From Guillardia theta CCMP2712 (lineage: Eukaryota > Cryptophyceae > Pyrenomonadales > Geminigeraceae), in assembly GCF_000315625.1 (NCBI RefSeq), contig NW_005434524.1:99871-130029 (forward strand): DNA of 30,159 bases, given 5' to 3'. A program made the position numbers and the translations under genes. Shown here one piece after another: positions 1-9,233 of this stretch; within the stretch, counting starts at the first letter, position 1; every line of letters starts with the position of its first letter. Below the pieces are notes generated by a model. The model made no database searches. It worked only from the letters and a program-made list of their open reading frames with translations, and was not told the origin of the DNA.

Positions 1-433
1 GGGAGGGGGGGAGGAGGGGGAAGCAGGAGCAGGAGGAGAAAGAGGAGGAGCAGGAGCTGGCGCAAACCCACGAGAGGGAAGGAAATGAGAAGCTTGAAGA
101 GCTCGTCGAACTTGGTGATGGAGCTGTTGCAAACTATGAGGTGAGAAGAGGAGGAAACGAAGAGGACCAAGACGAGGAGAAGAAAGAGGAGGAGGGAAGA
201 GAAGGAGCAGGAGCAGGATGAGAACAGTGAACAACGGAAGCAGAAAGATAGCAGGACAAGGAGGAGTTTGAGAAGAGCTGGAGAGAGGAGAGGAGGCGGG
301 AGAGGAGGTAGTTGATAAAGATATCAAAAATGAGCATTCATACCCCATCCCATGTCTCATCGCTTTGAAGATGGCAAACGGCATGATGAGTCCGACGCCA
401 ATAGAGAAGAGAAGAATGTCCACGATGAACTGA
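1..433 (+). CDS. 3' end of an unidentified gene (partial, two exons visible)
   Basis: Two exons are supported. The first runs from the window edge to 140 and ends in a good donor (GAG|GTGAGA); its last part reads as an acidic, helix-prone segment containing NEKLEELVELGDGAVANYE. The second is proposed at 278-433, after an AG acceptor, and reads in frame through EEVVDKDIKNEHSYPIP to a TGA stop at 431-433. The intron 141-277 (137 nt) is purine-rich and keeps phase 0. The upstream part of the protein lies outside the window, so the family cannot be named. The Glu/Gln-rich start of the visible part may be a coiled coil or only a translated GGA/GCA repeat. Confidence is good that coding sequence ends here, moderate for the acceptor position. 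Confidence 0.5.
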
Positions 434-534
434 CAGCATTGACAAACAGAAGTATTTAGAGGTCATTTGTGCTTGTCTTGGACTATCTATCATCTGTCTC
501 CGTCTCTGTTGCTTTGTCTCTCTGTCCTGCACCC

Positions 535-615
<81 letters not shown>

Positions 616-1551
616 GCTCCTGCTGCTCCTGCTCCTGCTCCTGCTGCTCCTGCTGCTCCTGCTGCTCCTGCTGCTCCTGCTGCTGCTCCTCCTCCTACTC
701 CTGCTGCTGCTCCTCCGCCTCCTCCTCTCACCAGAGTCGGTCGCATCACCATCGTCGCAAACATGGCAAAGACCGACATTGTCGGTCGGGGAGACTATCG
801 GGTCAGAGGGTGGGGGGTACAACTAGCCCGTTTTGTTTAGGCAATTCATAGGGTAGTGTAATTTGAAAGAGGGGGTAGGGGGTACTTGTGTGCTCGGGAA
901 CATGGGTGGTCACTCCTAGCGGCTTATGGCGAGGATCAGCAGAGGAGGAAAGACGGCAAGGGAGATAGGGAGGGAGGGAGGAGGAGAGGAGGAGAGGAGA
1001 GGAGGAGGAGGAGAGTGAGTGAAGAGACGGGAGGATAGGAGAGAGGAGGAGAGAGGAGGAGCGAGGAGGAGGAGATACATTAGGAGAGGAGAAAAGATTG
1101 CATCCAGGGATCGACTAGAGCAGGGTTGGAGGTGGAAGATGAAAGGATGGCAATGAAAAGATTGTGCGAGGAGAAACTCATCCGTCGATGACGGGAGAGG
1201 CAGATGATATGTGAAGCATGACATATGAAGCTCAGTCAAACCTGCTCGCTCCATCGGTGGCAGGAACTTTCCCATCCGGATCAGTTTGTTGAGGGCAGTA
1301 GTAGACTAGTATGAGCATATCAACCTGTTATGATATCCTCTCACGATTGAGAACGTTGGTGTTAACTGTAGTGTCAGTGTGGCATGTCAAGCTGAAAAGC
1401 TTGCTTGTCAAGTATCAAGCAGTGATGATAGCCGTTTTCCCCTCCCCACCTTCCCTTCTCACCCTGTCCTTGCAGCAGCTTCTGCTCATCCAGCAACTTC
1501 GCTGGTTCGCCTCCTCCTCCTCCTCTCGTGCTCGCCCTGCGGTTCTTCACC
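434..1551. other. Intergenic spacer, repeat-rich
   Basis: No convincing gene is seen. The spacer holds a (GCTCCT)n array (about 533-715), three GGGGTA/TACCCC motifs (814-885) and a GGA-rich stretch (about 950-1080). The open frames over the hexamer array only translate the repeat (Ala-Pro, Leu, Gly-Ala or Arg-Ser depending on frame) and are not treated as genes. The last few hundred bases before 1552 presumably hold the promoter of the SPRY-like gene; no clear TATA box was recognised. Confidence 0.6.
533..715. repeat. (GCTCCT)n microsatellite
   Basis: A near-perfect array of the hexamer GCTCCT that degenerates into GCTGCTCCT and CTGCTCCT variants toward its right end. One strand is C/T-rich. 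It lies between genes and opens long artefactual frames on both strands because its length unit is a multiple of three without stops. Confidence 0.9.
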
Positions 1552-2404
1552 ATGAGCAGCAACTTCGTCAACTTCCTCCTCCTCTTCCCATCGATCCTCC
1601 TGCAGGCAAGTGCGTTCCTGGGACCCCTTCCCCTCTCTCCTTCTCGGCACAGACTTGGAGGAGGAGGACAGGTTACATCGCGACCAGCTCCTCGTCTCTC
1701 CTCCTCTCGTCGCAGACTTGGACCCATGAGCATGTGCGAGAGCGGACGTGGCGGGCGGCAGGAAGAGGAGGAGAGACTGTGGGTCTCAATTGCTGGCCGA
1801 CGAGACTTGCTGAGAGCTTCTTCTGGGCTCCTCCTATCTTCCCCTCTGGTATTTCAACCTCTTCCCTCCTCCCTCCTCCCCCCTCCCTCTTCCCTCCTCC
1901 CTCCTCCCCCCTCCCTCCTCCCTCTCCTCCTCCCTCCTCCCTCTTCCCTCTTCCCTCTTCCCTCCTCCCCCCTCCCTCCTCCCTCCTCCCTCCTCCCTCC
2001 TCCCTCCTTCCTCCTCTCCTCTACTTTGACATCTTGATGCCCCACTTCTCCGCCTCCTCCTCGCCACACCTCCTCTCAGCATCGTTCTCGTCCTCATCCT
2101 CCTCCTCCTCATCATGAACATTTTCCTCGCCTTCCCCTCTTTCTGTCAAACTACCAGCTGACTCGCCAGCAGGACGCGTTTGCAGCCACTCAGACGAAGA
2201 CGAGCGGCAGGTCGGTTGTCAGTCTGGTGGGAGGAGAACTTGACTTGGCGAGCAGCGCTGCCATCAGATCGAAGGAGGAGGAGGAGAAAGATCGAGGGGA
2301 GGTAACGTAGAATGGAGGAGGAGGGTGTGGAATTGGGGAAAGGGTGGGAGTTCGAAGCAACATGAGATTACCAGGAGGAGGTAGAGAAGGAGTAGATGGA
2401 GAGG

Positions 2405-2450
<46 letters not shown>

Positions 2451-5400
2451 AACAAGGAAGGAAGGAAGGAAGGAAGGAAGGAAGGAAGGGGGGGGGAGAG
2501 GGAGGGAGGGAGGGAGGGAGCGAGGAAGAGAAGATGGAGAGGAGGAGGAGGAGGAAAGAGGGGAGGGAGAGCAAGGTAATAACACAGTGTGTAGATTATT
2601 TTCTTCCTCTTTGGGGCCCTCCTTGCTGCTGGGGGATATTTCTCGACCCAGCAGCTTCAGTTCGGGCAAGCTACCGATGTAGAGGTGAAGAACTCAAGGC
2701 AAAGTTCCCAGCTGACTGACTGACTGCCAGACAAAAACGTCAAACGATGCAACGGCAGTTGGTACGGTCGATGTCCCCGCTAGCACAAAGGCTGGGAGCT
2801 GGGAGGCTGAAAGATCGCCTGCGGCTGCTGTAGAGGACAGGAAGCCTTTGTTTGGGATCGACTTCTCGTCCATCGGAAAATCAATTTTGCGCAAGGTGAG
2901 GAGGGCGAGCGTGATGAAGGAGCTGCTGAAAGTGTTGACGTGCTTGCTTTGAAGGATGAAGAAGCATCTGCGGAGTTGAAGAGAGAGGAGGAGGAGGCGA
3001 AGAAGAAGTTGGAAGCCAGGGAGAGGGAAGCTAAGGAGAGGGAGGCAAAGGAGAGGGAGGCGAAGGAGAGAGAGGAGGCCAAGAAAAGAGAGGCACAGGA
3101 GAGAGAGGAGGAGGAGGCGAAGAAGAAGGAGTTGGAGAAGGCAGAGAAGGAGCGAGAGGAGAGGGAGAGTCAAGAGAGGGAGAAGGAGGCGAAGCAGAGG
3201 GAGAAGGAAGCGAAGGAGAGGGCAAGGGAGGAGAAGGAGAAGGAAGCCAAGGAGAAACAAGCCAAGGAAAGAGCAGCAAAGGAGGAAGAAGCGAAGAAGA
3301 AGGCTGAGGTAAATGATGTTGTGATGTTCTTCCGATCTTATTCCTCTTCGTTTCCAGCAAGAAAAGAAGAAACTTTCTATGAGAGGTCAGCCGTTGCGAC
3401 CCGCCGACCCCCTCTTCTCCCTCAAACACCTTGCTTCTTGGAACCCTCCTCCATCCCCTTCCTCCTCCTCTTGCTGCTCGTTCCCCTTATCATCAACTTC
3501 GTCATTCCCATCTTCTCTCCTCCTCCTCCTGCTCCTCCTGCTCCTCCTGCTCCTCCATCTCCTCCTCCTAATGTACTAGTAGATCTGGAAGCTGGTAGAG
3601 AGGCCCTCGTCAAAGCGCGGTGACCTCCATTCCCAACGGTCGCCCGTCAACTTTGACCTGTCGACATTCCGCAGGCTCCAGGTGAAGGAGAGCAGGGAGG
3701 ATGCCGCAAAGTTGTCGCAGACTGCGATCGACCTGCTGCAGGTGAACCCCCGCCCACCGCCGAGCCGTCAAGACTGACGTTGTGATGCAGAAATCAGCTC
3801 AGCTCGGGAATGAAGAGGGTCACAAGGAGCTAAAGGTGAGGCGGAGGCGGAGGCGGAGGCGGAGGAGGAGGAGGAGGAGGAGCAGCAGCAGCAGCAGCAA
3901 GGAGGACGAGAAAGAGGAAGGTGGAAGGAGGGAGGACGGAGGACGGAGGAGGGAGGAGGGAGGAGGGACAAAGGAGGAGGTAGAGCGGGGAAGAGAGGTG
4001 TGAGTCGGCAACAAGGCTCAAATTCATTTCCTGCAGGAAGCAGAGAAATTTCGTTCTCGTTGCCTGCAGGAGATCGAGGATCGCGAGATGTACGCTCCTC
4101 CTCCTCCTCCTCTTCCTCTCCTCTCCTCCTCCTCCTCCTCCTCCTCCTCCTCCTCTTCCTCTCCTCTCCTCCTCCTCCTCCTCCTCTTCCTTTCCTCTCT
4201 CCTCCTCTTTTCTTCTCTCTTCCTCTCCTCTCCTCCTCCTCCTCCTCCTCAGTACTCTTTGATCGGCATTTCAACTTGACATCCCGGACGGCAGCTGCAT
4301 CCGAGAGGCTCGGGACCTGCTGGACAAGGGAAAGGAGGCGTTTGGCTCTCAGGTCCGACCTCTCCTCCAGCTGAAAAAGAAACTTTCCACCTCACCCTTC
4401 AATAGAGGCTGAAAGAGGCGCAAACTTTCGTGGAAGCCAGCCGAGACGTGTTCGTCAACGCCTATAGGGTGCGTAGCTCTTGACACGCACCCCTCTCCTC
4501 TCCTCTCCTCTCCCCTGCTCGCCTCTCTCCTCCTCTCTTCTCTTCTCCTCTCCTCTCCCGGCTGAGTCCCAGCAGCTCGGTGCGAAGAATGAAGCCTCCA
4601 AAGCTGAAGAGCTTCTCAAAAAGATCCGCAAGGAAGCTGAGAAAAATTCAGCTGGGGACTTGTCGGGCATCGATGGACCCTCTGGTGAGCTTGAATCTCC
4701 TGCTGGGGGGGGAGCTAAAGGGCGACAGGGGCTGCCGAGGCCATCCAGACAGCGTTTCGCTCCTTCCGTTTCGATTCCCAGCGGATGTTTGCGGGCATCC
4801 AGGTCGTGTCCAGCAGCGGCCAGGCTGTGGAGGGGAGCGAGGAGGGGACGAGGATTCGTATGCTCTACAACCACCTGCCCTTTGAGTATAAGGCTGCCTT
4901 GCTTCAGGTCTGCCTCCTGCCCCTCCATCTTCCAGTCTTCCTCCTTGTCAACTTCCACGTCCTCCTCCTCCTCCGCATCTTGGTCTTCGTTCTCTTCCTG
5001 CATCCCTCCCCCTTTCCCATCTTGCATCATCATTTACATCGTCATCGTCGTCGTTGTCGTCGTCATCATCATCGTCATCTCCATCACTATATCTACATTA
5101 TCATCGTACTCACTATTCTCTTGCAGCCGAAGATTCCCTCGGAGGGAGTCAGCGAGGTCGAGTTCACCATCGTTCAGCCCGGCCTTGCGGTCCTTGCCCT
5201 CCCAGCACGAGCTCAGCTGAACCTCTACTGCAGATGATGGTTGGGGTCAGCCCGAACGTCGAAGACCTCAAGGAGGGAATAGCAGCAGAGGAGGGCTGGA
5301 TGTTCTCGGTGCGCGGGGTGTTTGCGGGTTTCCCAGCTCGCTTTGACATCCTGCGCGACCAGGTGGGCGACGGGTCGGTCTGGCACCTCGACGAGGAAGT

Positions 5401-6530
5401 TTACAGCTCTAGCGAGCAGGGAGACATCTCGAGCCTCGTCCCCTCCACCGGGTTGCTCGCGTCCTTGATAAGGTTGTCTGGACCCTCCAGCTCCTCCGCC
5501 CCTCTCTCCTCCATTCCCATCCTCCTCCTCCTCCTCCCTCTCTCCTCTATTCCCATCCTCCTCCCCCTCCCTCTCTCTGGCGCCTACTCTCTCCTCTTTT
5601 ACCTCCATCTCCTCAACAACCACCTCCTCCTAGAACGTTGTCTCCCTCCTTCCTCTCCCACCTTCTCCTACTCCTCAACTTCCTCGACGTCCTCCGCCCT
5701 CCGCCATCTTCCTCCTGAATCCTCATCTTCCTCCTCCTCCTCCTCCCCTTCCTTCCTCCCCCAGCGTGTGTTGACGAGCTGGCAGGTTCTTCGACATCGG
5801 TCGCTTCTCAAGGAGGAACATGCTCGGCTACAGCTGGGCAGGCGTGAAGTCAGGGGACGTGATCAGAGTGCGGGTGGACCGAGCGTCGAGGAGAATGCAG
5901 GTAAACGAGAAGCAAGAGAGGATGAGGATGAGGATGAGGAACAGAAGGAGATAGGGAAAGGACGAAGAGGAGCAGGACAGGAAGAGGAGCAGCTGGACCA
6001 GCAGGACCAGCAGGACCAGCAGGATGAGCAGGAGTAGCAGGAGGAGCTTGACGAGCAGGAGTAGCAGGAGGAGGGACAGGAGGAGGAAAATGCATGGGAA
6101 TGTGGAGGAAATTGAGGATGCAGGAGGGCAACAGCACGATGACTTTTGCTTCATCTTATCCTCCCCCTCCTTTTCCTGTTCCCTTCCTCTCATTCTTATA
6201 GTCTCTGTGTTGCTTCTCCTGATCTATCCTCTCCTCATTCCCTTCCTCCCTCCTGCTTCTGCCTTTTCATTTGCAGAAGCCTGCTCCCTTCCTGTCTCCT
6301 CCTCCTCCTGTCTCCTCCTCCTGTCTCCTCCTCCTCCTCCTCCCCTCCTGTCTCCTCCTCCTCCTCCTCCTCCTCCTCCTCCTCCTCCTCCTCCTCCATC
6401 AACTCACGAGCCGCAGGTGTTTGTGAACGGAGAGAAACAGCGGGGAGAAGTGACATCTCTCCCTTCCTCCGACCTCTTCTTCTGCCTTGAGCTGATTTCT
6501 TCCCATCAAGAAGTTGCTATCATGGATTAG
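1552..6530 (+). CDS. SPRY-domain-like protein with predicted tripartite thylakoid targeting (about 17 exons)
   Basis: Proposed exons: 1552-1848, 2158-2301, 2731-2895, 2955-3308, 3358-3385, 3580-3619, 3675-3741, 3791-3835, 4037-4089, 4295-4352, 4406-4468, 4573-4684, 4729-4907, 5127-5189, 5234-5472, 5786-5900, 6417-6530. Every junction is GT-AG and every phase matches, giving about 711 residues. Residues 1-21 are a signal peptide (MSSNFVNFLLLFPSILLQ, cleavage ASA before F), followed by a Ser/Arg-rich transit-like region. Near residue 82, GRRDLLRASSGLLLSSPL begins a twin-arginine signal that, across intron 1, ends in DAFA/A, an AxA-type site. Residues 203-320 are a Lys/Glu coiled coil; further helical exons follow. 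Residues about 536-711 resemble a SPRY/B30.2 fold: EVEFTIVQPGLAMMVGVSP, then SGDVIRVRVD, VFVNGEKQ and a final LFFCLEL strand. Residues 601-636 do not fit the SPRY pattern well. No enzyme motif is seen. That one transcript joins the targeting start to the SPRY end is inferred from phase continuity. Confidence 0.68.
1849..2157 (+). repeat. Intron 1 of the SPRY-like gene: (CCTCCCTCCT)n polypyrimidine tract
   Basis: The intron between the start exon and the exon completing the twin-arginine signal is made mostly of CCTCCCTCCT/CTTCCCTCCT units (about 1857-2030), followed by a mixed C/T region up to the acceptor at 2157. It is an almost pure pyrimidine run on the sense strand, so it lengthens the polypyrimidine tract ahead of the acceptor. 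Confidence 0.6.
2302..2730 (+). repeat. Intron 2 of the SPRY-like gene: (CAGGAG)n, (GGAA)n and (GGGA)n runs, possible 11-codon microexon
   Basis: The sense strand is purine-rich: a (GGAGCA)n run (about 2405-2450), a (GGAA)n run (about 2450-2489) and (GGGA)n (about 2495-2520). At 2652-2684 an AG-flanked 33-nt segment followed by GTGAAG reads QLQFGQATDVE in phase 0 and could be an optional microexon. Without it, exon 2 joins exon 3 directly, also in phase 0. Confidence 0.5.
4090..4294 (+). repeat. Intron with (CTC)n tract in the SPRY-like gene
   Basis: A run of CTC/CTCTCC triplets (about 4097-4250) fills this intron. The preceding intron (3836-4036) carries the opposite bias, with GGCGGA and GGAGGA purine runs on the sense strand. 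Confidence 0.65.
5901..6416 (+). repeat. Last intron of the SPRY-like gene, purine run then (CTC)n
   Basis: The 516-nt intron changes bias midway: AGGAGGAG/CAGGACCAG units on the sense strand to about 6090, then an almost pure pyrimidine half ending in (CTC)n at about 6299-6400, just ahead of the acceptor CCGCAG at 6416. Two such complementary halves on one transcript could base-pair. Confidence 0.6.
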
Positions 6531-6823
6531 AAACCTCTCCCCTTATCGCATGTTTCTCAACAATCCGATCAATAGCAACCTGGGAGATCATTGCGTACGA
6601 AGACAACGCAGGCACCTGATTGCAGTTTTGGGCTTCTTCTATAACTGTTCTAATGCTGCTGCCACAAGTTGAAGATTGTTTCTTCGGAGAGATGATGATT
6701 TGCAGTTACGAAACTTTAGAAAACAACACAAGATTTAAGAGATTGAAAACAATAAGATTAATGACAAGCGGGGTTTTGGGGTGAAAGGTTGTTCTGAAAC
6801 GGCGAAATGTCTTCATGTCTTTT
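6531..6823. other. Spacer between convergent genes
   Basis: 293 nt of fairly AT-rich unique sequence between the stop of the SPRY-like gene and the stop of the minus-strand orphan. It must hold both 3' untranslated regions. AT-rich stretches near 6715-6765 could carry processing signals, but no canonical AATAAA was recognised. Confidence 0.5.
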
Positions 6824-8893
6824 TCAAATTTCTGGCAAGGAAAGAGAACTGCCTCTCAAGGTTGAAATCTGAGGTGGCAAATATGAGACAGGCAGGCGGG
6901 CAGGTGGAACTTGAGAGAGAGGCTGGGCAGGAGGATGGGAGGGTGGAGGAGAAGAAGAACGGAGGAGGCGAGAGACTGCGGAGGCGGGGAAGGGGGAGGA
7001 GGGAGAGTGAGAGGGTTGGAGGGGAGCGGAGAGAGAGGGAGGTGGGGGGGCTGGTTGGATCGAGGAGGGTGGTTGGGTCGAAAGAGCTGGAGGGAGTGGG
7101 TATAGGAGGAGGAGGAGGAGGAGGAGGAGGAGGAGGAGGAGGAGGAGGAGAACAGTCGGGGACCAACAAGACTTTGCCTGAGAATGCGTCGGAGATTTGA
7201 TTCTCCTCCGAGGGAGAAAAGTTTTGTTCTTCCTCCTCCTGCTCAGAATCACAAGAAGATGAGAAAACGTTTGACAAGACCAGGTGAGAAAGGAAAGAGA
7301 GGGAGGAAGAGACGTGGGCTGGAAGGAACGGCGTGCGGCAGGAGCAGGGAATGATGAAGAAGAAAGGAAGGTTAGGGTTTGAAAGTGAGGGGATGAGGAG
7401 ACGGAAACAAAGCAGGTTGAGAAGGAGGAGGAAGAGGATGAGGTAGAGGTAGAGGAAGAGGACGGAGACGAGGGAGACATTCTGACCTTATCATTCATAC
7501 CCAGCGATCCGATGATTTCATCGGCCTTGAGATGAACAGTTTACAAGTCAGTTGACACGGGGAGTGGAAACATGATCGCGTAGTGATAATTGGATGCTTG
7601 CACATGATGAGGAAGAACAGAAGAAAGGAAAGGGCAACAAGGGAAAGCGAGCGAGGACAGGGGGAGAGCAGGAGCAGAACATGAGACAAACTTACCACTT
7701 TGGACGCGAGGTCATGGTTGCTTGCGAGAGATTCTCGTGGACTTCTCGATCTTGGTTGCTGCGAGATACCGAATTTTCTTGAGATCCTCTCAAACTTTGG
7801 AGAGCAAAATCAGAACAGTGAAGAGCAAGTGGGGTCCATGTACACATGAACGAAGATTTGCATGCAGTTGGCAGAAGGAGCGACAGGTACAAGCAGAAAG
7901 ACTCACAGCTTTTTCTTTTGCTTGGATGTTTCTCAGATCTTGTAGCAGTCGACCTTGGTCTTCTCTTCTCAACTCTTTCTGCCCTCAACCTGTAACTCCA
8001 AACTTCGTCCTCATTGCACACTAACCAGCAACGTCGCTCTCGTCCCTCCCTGGATATTCGCTCCTTTCACTCCCTCCTTCGTCCTGCCTCGATCCCTCCT
8101 TGACCTGACCTCATCATCACCTGACAATACGCACCAGGAAATTCTTTACCTCTCACCCATCTGCCTTTCCTCTTCACCAGCGAGGCCGTATCGACGAATC
8201 TTTCATCCTGTTGAGTTGCATACCGCCGCGCCTCCCTCCCTTGCTCACCTCTTCCTCGATTCGTCGCAAACGCTCCCTCCTCTCATACTTTCGAATGCGC
8301 ATGAGAGCCTCTCGGTTTCTAGAACCCTGATGTTGGCATGTCAGCCAAGACTCTCTGTGACTTCTCCTCCGCCATCACCCGCAAGCTCCCAGAGTTCACT
8401 TCATGTGAGTGAATCAAGTCAGCTGCCTTGCGCTCCATCTTCGCGTATCTGTCCATCCCATAGCGATCTCCCATGCTCTCCTGCAACTCCTCTCTTTGGG
8501 GCCCGGGATGGGACCGCATGGCCATGAGCAATGCTGCCGCCTGACACGATCCGATCAACTCCTCTAGTTCGCCGAGATCGATGACACCACTTGACAGTCA
8601 AGCTCTCCTTCCTCCTCTCTCCTCTTCCCTTCTCCCTCTTCTGCCTCCCTCTCCTTCCCTCTCTCCTCTCTCCTCTCTCCTCTCTCCTCCTTACCTCTCT
8701 CCTCTCTCCTCTCTCCTCTCTCCTCTCTCCTCTCTCCTCTCTCTTCTCTCCTCTCTCCTCTCTCCTCTCTCCTCTCTCCTCTCTCCTCTCTCCTCTCTCC
8801 TCTCTCCTCTCTCCTCTCCTCCCCGGGCCTCTCCTCCTCTCTCCTTACCATCATCGCAGCCACCGTCACCGGCACTAGCTCACGGCTCCGCAT
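6824..8893 (-). CDS. Unidentified helical protein, nine exons
   Basis: Proposed exons on the minus strand: 8893-8849, 8561-8379, 8308-8249, 8207-8157, 7978-7907, 7794-7696, 7525-7487, 7238-7173, 6868-6824. All junctions are phase 0 with GT-AG ends, giving 219 residues from the ATG at 8893 to the stop at 6824. The protein is rich in charged helices (for example ALMRIRKYERRERLRRIEEE and LLQDLRNIQAKEK), with a conserved-looking stretch ADEIIGSLGMNDK near the C-terminal third. No signal peptide, membrane segment or catalytic motif is visible and the family was not recognised. Exon 2 may extend further (to about 8326), as the next 18 codons are also protein-like, and the last exon could be read in another frame ending at 6813. 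Intron 1 is a long (GAGAGGAGA)n array. Confidence 0.55.
7106..7152. repeat. (GGA)n tract in last intron of the minus-strand orphan
   Basis: A pure GGA run on the + strand, CTC on the sense strand of the surrounding minus gene. It opens artefactual poly-Gly and poly-Pro frames. Confidence 0.85.
8600..8825. repeat. (CTCTCTCCT)n tandem array in intron 1 of the minus-strand orphan
   Basis: About 220 nt of CTCTCCTCTCTCCT units, nearly pure pyrimidine on the + strand and therefore purine on the sense strand of the gene that contains it. It lies between exon 1 (donor at 8848) and exon 2 (acceptor at 8562). Confidence 0.9.
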
Positions 8894-9233
8894 TGCGGCG
8901 TCTAAAACTGTCAAATCAACTCACCGTTACATATTGTAACGTACTGATGACCCGGCGTGGCCCGACCGACCGGCATCACTGATACGGGCCCGACAGCTCA
9001 GTGAGACCAATCAAATGTACCCCACCCCTTTTCTTCACCTCAGTACCGGTGTATTTTAATATCAAAATGACCGGTTCAAACATACCCCTTACCCTCATCA
9101 TGTCTCATCCCCGAAGTTTTGATTTAGACCGGTGCTTTCTAGTGGTCCAGGACCCGTGTGCCAAGTACCCCTACAAAGGAAACCTAGGTTCGTAAGGGGT
9201 GGGGTGGGTCAGACATAGCTGCTGGAGGCGACA
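8894..9233. promoter_or_regulatory. Divergent promoter region with CCAAT, three ACCGGT palindromes and three TACCCC motifs
   Basis: This 340-nt space separates the start codons of two divergently oriented genes and so must hold both promoters. It contains a CCAAT pentamer (9007-9011), the palindrome ACCGGT three times (9045, 9070, 9128) and TACCCC three times (9018, 9083, 9166). Motif functions are not known; their clustering between two starts is what suggests regulation. Confidence 0.4.

Noticed and set aside
467-840. Overlapping open frames of 98-123 codons on both strands
   Set aside because: They only translate the GCTCCT array in different frames (Leu, Ala-Pro, Gly-Ala, Arg-Ser) and have no independent protein-like sequence.
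916-1275. Minus-strand frame of 119 codons with an ATG, starting MGKFLPPMERAGL
   Set aside because: Only the first 60 residues are non-repetitive; the rest is a Ser/Leu/Pro translation of a GGA-rich tract. No splice structure or family supports it.
1311-2117. Plus-strand frame of 268 codons overlapping the start of the SPRY-like gene
   Set aside because: It runs through the polypyrimidine intron as Ser/Pro repeats and is out of frame with the signal peptide at 1552, which has the better evidence.
5054-6037. Plus-strand frame of 327 codons
   Set aside because: Its middle carries real exons of the SPRY-like gene only in part and in a mix of intron and exon frames; the spliced model explains the sequence better.
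9070-9100. GGTTCAAAC, resembling a tRNA T-loop
   Set aside because: No matching acceptor stem, D-arm or anticodon arm is found around it.
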